Assembly (NCBI GenBank): GCA_002785585.1
Contig: PEUI01000200.1
Span: forward strand, 10,478-17,565
From: Lysobacterales bacterium CG02_land_8_20_14_3_00_62_12
GTDB lineage: Bacteria; Pseudomonadota; Gammaproteobacteria; Xanthomonadales; Ahniellaceae
Length of the DNA stretch: 7,088 nucleotides
Reading direction: 5' to 3'
The stretch's first letter is position 1; every line of letters begins with the position of its first letter. The notes under the pieces were generated by a model. It was given only the letters and a program-made list of their open reading frames with translations. It did no database searches and was not told the origin of the DNA. The position numbers were made by a program, and so were the translations under genes. This document shows, in pieces, positions 1 to 6,260 of the stretch.

Positions 1-1284
1 CGATGCCACCACCAGCAAGCCCGCTGCCGTCAAATTGCTCATTGCCGTATCCAGCAGATCCCAATTGGCCGAGGTGCACCCTTCCGAAATCGGGCAGCCC
101 CAGGAATTGTTGATCACATGAGGTGCCCGAGTGGGGTCGGGATGGTTACCGGCCAGATCGGTGGGCGCCAAAAACCAGTCGAAGCACTCAAGATAGGTCG
201 AAGGTTTGCCATCACCCGCCTCCATGTTGCGGCAACCGATCCACTTTGCGCCTGGCGCCACGCCGACGGTGACGCCAGCGACATCGTCTTTACCCGCCAT
301 CGTACCCATGGTGTGGCTGCCATGCTGATCGTCATCGCAGGGCGCCATCAGATCGAGCCCACAACTATTGCTGCCGCCATTGATCAGCGCGTGGATCGCA
401 TCGTGCCAGTGATAGTTGTGATCGGCTGGCGTGCCATTGCCCAGGTATTGGCCGATCAGCGCCGGATGGGTCCAGTGATAACCCGTGTCCTGTCCGGCCA
501 CGATCACTCCCTGGCCGCGAAAACCCATCGCCCAAAGCGCATCGGCATGGACCCGGCTGACCCCCCAGGGAATGGCGCCAGCACCGCCGCAGGCGTCTTT
601 GGCCGCAGCGGTTTCCGGTAGGGAGTTGTGGACGACTGGATCAACGGCGACATAAGCCACATCCTCACGGCCGGCCACTTCGGCCAATTGCGCCAGGGTC
701 AATTCGGCGGCAATGGCGTTGACCACGCTGAAGGCACGATAAGGCAATTTGGCCTGATCCAGCCATTGGCGTATGCCTTGCTGCGAACGCCGCGCTGTAT
801 CGGCCAACGCCGCATATACCGCCTGCAATCGCTGCTCACGCGATGCCCACGGGCCAGTCGGTGTTGCCTTCACGGCCGACTGGCGTATGCCGTAGGTCGG
901 ATCAAGCGCCGCAGGCGCGGATCCGACAAAAGGTGAAAGGTTGCTGCGGTGTTGGGATTGTCGGCTCCGCCGCTGCGCGGCTTGAGCCGACCTACGACTC
1001 CCGGCCGCCGTTCCCGACGCGGCCCTACCTCCTCCATCCACAAAGTCGTCGGCGGTGGCGCGCTGTGGCTCAATCAGCACCTGCACGCGGGTGTCCACAG
1101 ACTTCTGTGCGAGTGCGCTGACCAGTGCGGGATCGAGTTTACTGCTCAGGTCGGGCGTTCCCACCGCCATCGCTGCGCAACTGAGTGCTCCGATCCAGGT
1201 CGCAGCTATTCCACCAAGCAGTGCGCGCCAGCCGCGCCATCGTCGCAGATTTAACCAGCTTGATTCAATGGGCGAATTGTTCAT
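1..1284 (-). CDS. Secreted subtilisin-like (S8) serine protease, C-terminus beyond window
   Basis: This reading frame is open for 428 codons from ATG at 1284 to the left edge. The N-terminus has a basic stretch (RRWRGWR, residues 14-20), a hydrophobic segment and a possible cleavage site after AMA (residue 40), so the enzyme is probably exported. Residues ~65-215 look like an inhibitor-type propeptide (RVQVLIEP near 66-73, then YRAFSVVNAI and VAYVAVD). The catalytic domain follows: Asp266 in GQDTGY and His321 in DQHGSHTMG fit the S8 Asp and His, and HVINNSWG (389-396) is a typical S8 core strand. The oxyanion Asn and the catalytic Ser would lie beyond the edge. The overall design resembles bacillopeptidase F-like proteases. 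The start lies inside the end of nadK, a 20-bp overlap, with a weak GGA upstream. Residues ~97-131 are encoded by an inverted repeat pair and are Arg/Gln/Ser-rich, unlike their surroundings. The family is clear; the substrate is unknown, and a role in processing a peptide made by the neighbours is only a guess. Confidence 0.93.
   Translation of the reverse strand, partial: MNNSPIESSWLNLRRWRGWRALLGGIAATWIGALSCAAMAVGTPDLSSKLDPALVSALAQKSVDTRVQVLIEPQRATADDFVDGGGRAASGTAAGSRRSAQAAQRRSRQSQHRSNLSPFVGSAPAALDPTYGIRQSAVKATPTGPWASREQRLQAVYAALADTARRSQQGIRQWLDQAKLPYRAFSVVNAIAAELTLAQLAEVAGREDVAYVAVDPVVHNSLPETAAAKDACGGAGAIPWGVSRVHADALWAMGFRGQGVIVAGQDTGYHWTHPALIGQYLGNGTPADHNYHWHDAIHALINGGSNSCGLDLMAPCDDDQHGSHTMGTMAGKDDVAGVTVGVAPGAKWIGCRNMEAGDGKPSTYLECFDWFLAPTDLAGNHPDPTRAPHVINNSWGCPISEGCTSANWDLLDTAMSNLTAAGLLVVAS
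891..996. repeat. Inverted pair of REP elements (REPIN-like) inside the protease gene
   Basis: Two imperfect palindromes face each other. The left one (891-927) has stem GTCGGATC (896-903) with GATCCGAC (920-927) and an inner stem GCGCC/GGCGC around GCA. The right one (960-996) has stem GTCGGCTC (960-967) with GAGCCGAC (984-991) and an inner stem GCCGC/GCGGC around TGC. The outer ends are CGTAGG (891-896) and its complement CCTACG (991-996), so each unit carries the GTAG head typical of REP sequences moved by RAYT transposases. A 32-bp spacer (928-959) separates them. Each unit has the same two-against-one bulge between its stems. The element lies in the propeptide region of the S8 protease and keeps the frame open. 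Such elements are usually intergenic, so a coding location is unusual. No clear target-site duplication was found by eye. Confidence 0.85.
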
Positions 1285-2029
1285 TGAGAATCCGGTCTTC
1301 CAGTTTGTGTTCGGGATCAAACAGCAGCGTTACCGTGCGCGTTGTCGATTCGCGAACGGTGACCTCGATGATATCGCGCACTTCGTTGGCGTCTGCGGTG
1401 GCACTGACCGGGCGCTTGTAGTGATCGAGAATCTCCATGCGCATTTCGATGTTGGACGGCAAAATGGCGCCGCGCCAACGTCGTGGCCGGAATGGCGAAA
1501 TCGGCGTCATCGCCAACAGCCGACAATCCAGCGGCAGAATGGGACCGAACGCCGACAGGTTGTAGGCGGTGCTGCCGGCCGGTGTGGATACCAACATGCC
1601 ATCGCAGATCAACTCGGCCAGTTTTTCGGCGCCGTTGAGAATGATCCGGATATGGGCCGCCTGCTTGGTCTGCCGCAGCAGCGACACCTCGTTGAACGCG
1701 ATCGCTTCGACACTGGCACCAGATTCTGCCAGCACGCTCATCTCCAGCGGCCGCAACAGCGATTTTTCCGCGCGTTCGATCCGCTCCTGCAATGCCTCCG
1801 GACGCCAGACATTCATCAAAAAGCCGATGCTGCCAAGTTTCATCCCGAACACCGGTTTGCCGGTGTCGCGAAACTTGTGCAAGGTTTGCAGCATGAAGCC
1901 ATCGCCGCCGAGCGCGACGATCACATCGGCCGCAGCCGGCGCGCATTCGCCGTGCTCGGACTGCAAGGCGCGACAGGCCGCCTGGGCTTCTTCCACCCGG
2001 CTGGCAACAAAAGCGAGACGCTGGTTCAT
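1265..2029 (-). CDS. nadK: NAD kinase
   Basis: The 254-residue protein phosphorylates NAD to NADP in the cytoplasm using ATP, the only de novo source of NADP. The diagnostic motifs are present: GGDG at residues 41-44 (with the catalytic Asp), LGSIGFLMN at 65-73, FNE at 112-114 and the DGMLVSTPAGSTAYN block at 143-157. The C-terminus (LLFDPEHKLEDRI) and the short length resemble Xanthomonadales NAD kinases, which lack the longer N-terminal extension of the E. coli type. The ATG at 2029 is supported by GGCGGA just upstream and by the conserved N-terminal strand (QRLAFVAS). The start codon overlaps the stop of the preceding 57-residue ORF in an ATGA arrangement, and the gene's own end overlaps the protease start by 20 bp, so translation of this part is probably coupled. 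All key residues are intact and the gene should be functional. Confidence 0.97.
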   Translation of the reverse strand: MNQRLAFVASRVEEAQAACRALQSEHGECAPAAADVIVALGGDGFMLQTLHKFRDTGKPVFGMKLGSIGFLMNVWRPEALQERIERAEKSLLRPLEMSVLAESGASVEAIAFNEVSLLRQTKQAAHIRIILNGAEKLAELICDGMLVSTPAGSTAYNLSAFGPILPLDCRLLAMTPISPFRPRRWRGAILPSNIEMRMEILDHYKRPVSATADANEVRDIIEVTVRESTTRTVTLLFDPEHKLEDRILNEQFAH

Positions 2030-2199
2030 TCCGCCAGAATGCCGTAATCGCCGAATTTTCGCCAGCAGCAGAACCCTCGGCCAACGGCCAGACGCCGCAG
2101 TGACCAGCGCAGCACGATCAACGCCCGCACCGCAGCCTGAGCCATCGCAACGCTGGTCAGCGCTCGCGCAAGGATCCGATCAGCCAGCGCGGCGTCCAC
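2026..2199 (-). CDS. Small ORF of 57 residues, hypothetical; possible remnant of a lasso B2-like protein
   Basis: A frame beginning with GTG at 2199, six bases after the stop of the AsnB-like gene, runs 57 codons to a TGA that overlaps the nadK ATG (ATGA). The product begins MDAALADRILARAL and has a hydrophobic/basic middle (AVRALIVLRWSLRRLAVGRG), then FCCWRKFGDYG. An in-frame ATG at codon 19 (2145) is a second possible start. There is no convincing ribosome binding site before the GTG, so it would rely on coupling with the upstream gene. The only gene-like evidence is that the frame exactly fills the gap between two genes and overlaps the next start. The Arg/Leu-rich helix recalls the N-terminal part of lasso-peptide B2 proteases, but no Cys-His-Asp catalytic region follows. 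It could be a short real protein, a decayed gene or chance. Confidence 0.4.
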   Translation of the reverse strand: MDAALADRILARALTSVAMAQAAVRALIVLRWSLRRLAVGRGFCCWRKFGDYGILAE

Positions 2200-2204
2200 A
2201 AATG

Positions 2205-4481
2205 TCAGATGCTGGGGTCTTGCGTTTCGATCACCACCAGCCCCTGGTCGATGGCGGTGCGCAAACTACGCAACGCCCGGCTGCGGTTGAAGGTGCCAGA
2301 CAGCATGATCGCCGCGATGCTGCGCTTACCGTCGATGCGCCGCAGAAACTGCAACCAGCCGGGAGAATCGATGACCGCACCGAGCGATTCGGCAGCAGCC
2401 AAAACCCACTGGCCGCTGGCGACCGGCTGCTCGATCAGCCGCACCCCTGGGGCGAAGCCGGGTACGCTTTGATCGCTCACCTCCGCCCCGATGCCTGCTG
2501 CCGACCCAGGCGCCATTGGCACTCGGTTTGTCGCCGCCAGCGCCGTCACGGCGCCGCCGCAAAGGGCACTGAACTCCTTCGGGCGTATTTCAACAACCGG
2601 CAGACTGCCACGGCGCGGCGGCGGTGGCTTGCCCTCGGCGGCGAGATCCGCCAGCACGCCCATATTGACCAGGCCCATCATCCGGGTCAGCTCGGGTAGC
2701 GCCGGGTCACGCCCCACCTCGGTGACGTATTGGCGAAACCGTTCGGGATGCAGCGGACCGGCGCTGCGCTGCGAGCCACGCAGCGCCTGCTCGATCAACT
2801 CGCCGCCGTTGCCGGTGAGTATCGAATACACCAGCCGAAACGTGTGATGCTGATCCTTGCCGTAAAAAAACGGCCCTTTCGGGCGCTGCGCGATCTGCGT
2901 TGGCAGCCACTTGGCGACGGCAGCGCGCAGAATGTGTTTGTCGGTGAAGAGGTGCCGCTGGTGCTGCTCGGGGACCTGGCTCACGCAAACAAGCAATCGA
3001 TAGTCCAGAAAAGGCACGCGGTTTTCGATGGAATGGGCGGCGGCGGTGCGGTCTTCGTGCCACAGGTGGTAGTCCAGATTTTGCCGGTAGTAGCCGTAAT
3101 ATTGATCCCAGATGGTGCGCTCCGGTTGCGCCGCGCTGCCCTGGCGCACGAACGCTTGATCGATCACACCGCGATCAATCAGATCAGCATAATCACCCAT
3201 ATAGCCGGTGCGAATCGCCGCCGCCGTGGTATCCAACGAGTCGAAAAATCGACCCATTGCCCGCCATCGATCCGGCACCTTGCTGCTGACTCCAGCCTGG
3301 GTGTCGAGGGTCCAATCGGTATAGCCGCCATTGAACTCATCGGAACCCTGGCCGAGCAGGATGACCTTCAAGTCGGGATAGATCTGCTTGGCATAAGCGT
3401 GCAGAAAGTACTTGTAGAGCTGCTCGGCGGTAACGCCAGGCATTTCACAACTCCACAACAGTCGCCGCCAATCATCAGCATCGATGCGGATATGCTCCAG
3501 ATCGAAAAACACCTGGTGGTTGGGTAGCCCCAAGTGTTCGGCCAGAAACCTCGAGGCAGCGGCGTCACCGCTACCGATCGTGCTTTGACTAATCACGCTG
3601 AAGGTCGGAAAACTGGCCTGACGTGCCGCCATGGCGGTGATCGCCGCAGAATCGACACCGCCACTCAGAAACACGCCGAAACGCGCATCGGCCATCAGCC
3701 GCAGGCGCACGCTATCTTCCAACAGTGACCCGTACTCGGCGATGTAACTGGCGGGATCTTGGCCCGGGGGCGTCTCTGCACGCGCCGGCAACTGCCAATA
3801 GAGCGATCGCCGCAGCGCGCCGGTGTCCAGCGAAATATCCAGCAGCCCGGCGGCCGCTACCCGTTCGATACCGAGAAATCCTGAAGAAAACTCGCGCGGT
3901 TGGGTATCCTGATCGCTGTAGCGCGCCAGCGCCGCTTGCCAGTCGAAGCGCCGCGGCACCAGCGGGTGGGCAAACAACGCCTTCAATTCGGAGGCAAACA
4001 CCAAGGTCTGGCCGGCATCGACCAGGCAATAAAACAGCGGCTTGACGCCGGTGCGATCACGACCGAGCAACACCCGCCGTCGGGTTCGATCCAGCAAGGC
4101 CATGGCGAACATGCCATTGACCGGCCCGAACAGATCCAACTCGCGTTGCAGATATAGATACGGAATCACTTCGCAATCGGATTGTGAAGTGAGCGACACC
4201 CCCGCCAATTCGTGTTGGCGCAGCGCTCGGTGGTTGTAGATTTCACCATTGACCATGGCGACGACGCGGCCATCGCTGGTCTCGAACGGTTGCTGGCCGC
4301 CGGCAATGTCGATGATCGACAATCGGGTGAAGACGAAGCCGACGTTTTGCCAAAGCACCTGCCGACAGTCATCGGGACCGCGATGGCGCATGGCGGCCGC
4401 CATCGCTGCCAGCATGTGGCCGTCGCTTTCGGCAATCAGTGGCCGACCCTGCAAATGAATGATTCCGGCAATTCCACACAT
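2205..4481 (-). CDS. AsnB-like glutamine-dependent amidotransferase with C-terminal PqqD/RRE-like domain
   Basis: The 758-residue protein has the class-B asparagine synthetase layout. The start at 4481 puts Cys directly after Met (MCGIAGII), as the N-terminal glutaminase nucleophile requires; a GTG three codons upstream is in frame but would bury that Cys. The glutaminase domain shows RHRGPDD (32-38), RLSIIDIAGGQQP (53-65), VNGEIYN (77-83) and RDRTGVKPLFY (141-151). The synthetase domain shows the PP-loop SGGVDS (273-278), GQGSDEFNGGY (377-387) and ENRVPFLDYR (486-495). Members of this family activate a carboxylate with ATP and form an amide; besides asparagine synthesis they include lasso cyclases and beta-lactam synthetases. 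After a Pro/Ala-rich linker (~612-672), residues ~675-752 (GVRLIEQP, QWVLAAAESLGAVID, IDGKRSIAAIML, AIDQGLVVIE) read like a PqqD-type winged helix, the RiPP recognition fold. Ordinary AsnB is about 550-650 residues, so the tail is extra. The amidotransferase is certain, the substrate open; the tail assignment is by pattern only. Confidence 0.9.
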   Translation of the reverse strand: MCGIAGIIHLQGRPLIAESDGHMLAAMAAAMRHRGPDDCRQVLWQNVGFVFTRLSIIDIAGGQQPFETSDGRVVAMVNGEIYNHRALRQHELAGVSLTSQSDCEVIPYLYLQRELDLFGPVNGMFAMALLDRTRRRVLLGRDRTGVKPLFYCLVDAGQTLVFASELKALFAHPLVPRRFDWQAALARYSDQDTQPREFSSGFLGIERVAAAGLLDISLDTGALRRSLYWQLPARAETPPGQDPASYIAEYGSLLEDSVRLRLMADARFGVFLSGGVDSAAITAMAARQASFPTFSVISQSTIGSGDAAASRFLAEHLGLPNHQVFFDLEHIRIDADDWRRLLWSCEMPGVTAEQLYKYFLHAYAKQIYPDLKVILLGQGSDEFNGGYTDWTLDTQAGVSSKVPDRWRAMGRFFDSLDTTAAAIRTGYMGDYADLIDRGVIDQAFVRQGSAAQPERTIWDQYYGYYRQNLDYHLWHEDRTAAAHSIENRVPFLDYRLLVCVSQVPEQHQRHLFTDKHILRAAVAKWLPTQIAQRPKGPFFYGKDQHHTFRLVYSILTGNGGELIEQALRGSQRSAGPLHPERFRQYVTEVGRDPALPELTRMMGLVNMGVLADLAAEGKPPPPRRGSLPVVEIRPKEFSALCGGAVTALAATNRVPMAPGSAAGIGAEVSDQSVPGFAPGVRLIEQPVASGQWVLAAAESLGAVIDSPGWLQFLRRIDGKRSIAAIMLSGTFNRSRALRSLRTAIDQGLVVIETQDPSI

Positions 4482-4557
4482 GGCAAGCACTCACTTCATG
4501 GCATCGTGTGATTGCGCATGATAAACGGGACCGGCGCGAAAATGCTGGCGATGTCGC

Positions 4558-6138
4558 TCAAGCCAGGGCGGCAAGCCGTCGGCGTCGCTCCGCCGCCGCC
4601 ACTTTGGCCGGTGGTTTTTGGCCCGGCTTGGCGTGGGTGTTTTTTTTTGCCGCTGGAATCGGCAGCGACGGCAAGTCGCCGGCAAAATGCGCGGTACTCG
4701 CGGCAACGCCGGTGGCGGTAATGGCGTCCTGCCAGTCGGCCATCAGCGTCAGCAGCAACAGTTTCTCGAACTCCGCGGCGAAGCGGTCAATGATCTGCTC
4801 CGGGTCGGCGACCAGCAAGGCATCGGTGATCAAACCGCAATGCACTTGGCCGTTGTAACTCAAAATACTGATGCCCATGCCGATCGAACCGGTCTGCGGC
4901 ACCCAGAACATCTGCTCAACAATCTGGCTACCGGCCAGATACAGCGGCAGTTGCGGGCCGGGCACATTGGTTGCCACCGCAGTCGCCTTGCGGCTGAACA
5001 TCTCCAGCGCCGGCCGCTGCAAGGCTGCCGGACTCATGCCGAGTGCGGCCAGCAGACCAAAACCCACCACCGCCTGACGCGATTGTTTGATCTCGCGCAT
5101 GTTGGCGGCGATCAATTCCAGCCGTCTGAGCGGATTGGCCTCGCTGATTGGCAAGGTCAGAAACACCAAACCGAAATGATTGCCGAGTTTTTTGGCGTGT
5201 TCCAACGGCCGCAAATTCACCGGCACGGTGGCGCGAATATCGCAGCCGTCCAGGTCGTCGCCATGCTCCAGCAGATAGCTGCGCAGCGCGCCGGCAGCGG
5301 CGGCCATCAGCACGTCGTTGACGGTGCAGCCGAGCGCACGGCCCACGGCTTTGACTTCTTTGATCGGCAGCGGCGCACTCCAGGCGCAGCGTTTGCTGAC
5401 CCCGAGCGGGCCGCGAAAACGCGTCGCTGGATCATCGGGCAGGCTGAGCGCGTGCGCCAACTCGCGCAAGATATCGCTGCCTTCGTGGGCGAGCCGGCCC
5501 AGCATCTCGGGATCGGCGAGCAGTTCGCGGCCTTTGTCGATCAGTGTTTCGGCGACGTGCATGGCCTGCGAAATGCCTTTGCGTGCGGGCGCGATCAAGC
5601 GCTCGACGACGCTGCCGTGATCGTCTTTGAACCAGACTTTGGCCAGCGCCGCGCGATGCTCGGCGCAGGGCTTGGTATCGGTCAGCGACAGCAGCACCTC
5701 GACCAAGGCAATGCCGTCGGCGTAACAGTGGTGAATACGAACGATCAGGGCGCTGCCCGCGCCGAATTTTTCGACCAGATGAAACTGCCAGCGCGGCTTG
5801 GAAGCATCCAGCGGCGAAGACGCCAACTGCGAGCACAATCGCTGCAGCTCCATCTGCCCGGCCTGGCCCGGCAACGCGGTGACGCGCACATGCCAATCCA
5901 GGTCGAAATCGGCGTCGTCTTCCCAGTACGCGCCTGTCGCCGTATCCACGGCCTTCTGCCGAAACCGGGGAAACGCCAAAAAGCGTTCCTGCAGCAGGCG
6001 TTTGAAGCGTGCCATCGGTAGCGGCCCGGCCAAAATCATGACGCCGGTAATCATCATCAAATTGGTCGAACGTTCCATCCGCAGCCAGGCGGTATCCACC
6101 TTGGACATCGGCTCACGGCCACCGTCTTGCATCGTCAT
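4558..6138 (-). CDS. WS/DGAT-like acyltransferase (wax ester synthase/diacylglycerol acyltransferase family)
   Basis: The 526-residue protein has the bacterial WS/DGAT layout. The catalytic motif HHxxxDG is HHCYADG at residues 136-142, where the second His removes a proton from the acceptor alcohol. PRW (115-117) stands where many members have PLW, NDVLMAAAAGALRSYL lies at 274-289, TVPVNLRP at 304-311 and NVPGP at 391-395. The N-terminus (DTAWLRMERSTNLMMI) is the usual opening of the family. These enzymes transfer acyl groups from acyl-CoA to long alcohols or diacylglycerol, giving storage lipid at the inner membrane. The start at 6138 is chosen because AGGGAG lies 7 bases before it; the frame is open further up to 6255, but that part runs through a repeat. 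An internal ATG at 6108 (MSKVDTAW) is the alternative and matches the family N-terminus more tightly. The last ~33 residues are a Lys/Pro/Ala/Arg-rich tail coded partly by nine consecutive A's. Acylation of a peptide is conceivable from the context but not shown. Confidence 0.93.
   Translation of the reverse strand: MTMQDGGREPMSKVDTAWLRMERSTNLMMITGVMILAGPLPMARFKRLLQERFLAFPRFRQKAVDTATGAYWEDDADFDLDWHVRVTALPGQAGQMELQRLCSQLASSPLDASKPRWQFHLVEKFGAGSALIVRIHHCYADGIALVEVLLSLTDTKPCAEHRAALAKVWFKDDHGSVVERLIAPARKGISQAMHVAETLIDKGRELLADPEMLGRLAHEGSDILRELAHALSLPDDPATRFRGPLGVSKRCAWSAPLPIKEVKAVGRALGCTVNDVLMAAAAGALRSYLLEHGDDLDGCDIRATVPVNLRPLEHAKKLGNHFGLVFLTLPISEANPLRRLELIAANMREIKQSRQAVVGFGLLAALGMSPAALQRPALEMFSRKATAVATNVPGPQLPLYLAGSQIVEQMFWVPQTGSIGMGISILSYNGQVHCGLITDALLVADPEQIIDRFAAEFEKLLLLTLMADWQDAITATGVAASTAHFAGDLPSLPIPAAKKNTHAKPGQKPPAKVAAAERRRRLAALA
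4639..4648 (-). other. A9 run with A-AAA-AAC slippery heptamer in the WS/DGAT tail
   Basis: On the coding strand nine A's are followed by C, read in frame as GCA AAA AAA AAC. The last seven bases form A AAA AAC in the correct phase for -1 ribosomal slippage, and a run of nine A's can also cause transcriptional slippage. Both other frames stay open through the rest of the gene: the -1 frame to a TGA at 4496-4498 and the +1 frame to a TGA at 4491-4493, each ending just before the AsnB-like gene. Whether slippage happens is unknown; the normal frame already encodes a full family-length protein. Confidence 0.3.
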
Positions 6139-6145
6139 GAACTTG

Positions 6146-6151
6146 CTCCCT
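6146..6151 (-). promoter_or_regulatory. Ribosome binding site that decides the WS/DGAT start
   Basis: On the minus strand the sequence AGGGAG is followed by seven bases and then ATG at 6138. This is the best Shine-Dalgarno match near the N-terminus and supports 6138 over the ATG at 6108, where only a weaker purine stretch lies upstream. Confidence 0.6.
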
Positions 6152-6199
6152 AAAGCCGCGACCCGATACCGTGGGGTAGGGTACCGTTGCGCACACATT

Positions 6200-6260
6200 G
6201 TAGGGCGGGGCAACCCACCGACCCCAGCGCGACCGGAACGGTGGGTTGCACCCACCCTAC
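6200..6260. repeat. REP-like palindrome directly after the methyltransferase stop
   Basis: The long imperfect hairpin pairs GCAACCCACCG (6210-6220) with CGGTGGGTTGC (6239-6249), continues with GGG/CCC and closes with GTAGGG (6200-6205) against CCCTAC (6255-6260). There is one mismatch, one bulged A at 6250 and an 18-base loop. Both ends show the GTAG head seen in REP elements, but the stem sequence belongs to a different family from the pair at 891-996. The palindrome shares one base with the TAG stop of the methyltransferase (6262-6260), so it forms right at the end of that message. There is no run of T's, so it is not a classic intrinsic terminator; it could attenuate transcription or protect the upstream RNA 3' end. 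Confidence 0.75.

Noticed and set aside
118..621. Plus-strand open frame at the left end
   Set aside because: It is antisense to the catalytic part of the S8 protease, where the Asp and His motifs are clear.
1055..2047. Long plus-strand open frame opposite nadK and the protease start
   Set aside because: It is antisense to nadK, whose motifs are unmistakable; its translation is Arg/Gln/His-rich with no recognisable domain, as expected from the opposite strand of GC-rich coding DNA.
1317..2084. Second minus-strand open frame overlapping nadK
   Set aside because: It is a frame-shifted shadow of nadK, Arg/Ala-rich and without motifs.
2026..2199. Small ORF as a lasso precursor peptide
   Set aside because: The segment GRGFCCWRKFGDYGILAE does not offer a Gly1 with Asp/Glu at position 7-9, and no Thr lies at the -2 leader position, so it does not fit a lasso core.
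2730..3527. 265-codon plus-strand open frame
   Set aside because: It is antisense to the AsnB-like synthetase domain with no recognisable motif of its own.
4491..4706. 71-codon minus-strand frame between WS/DGAT and the AsnB-like gene
   Set aside because: Most of it is the WS/DGAT tail read in the +1 frame; the product is Arg/Pro-rich and has no ribosome binding site. It is kept only as the slippage product discussed in the findings.
4618..6021. 467-codon plus-strand open frame
   Set aside because: It lies entirely antisense to the WS/DGAT gene, which has intact family motifs; the plus-strand product shows no domain and is rich in Gln, His and Arg.
6139..6199. Promoter before WS/DGAT
   Set aside because: No -35/-10 pair with proper spacing could be picked convincingly; only the ribosome binding site is supported.
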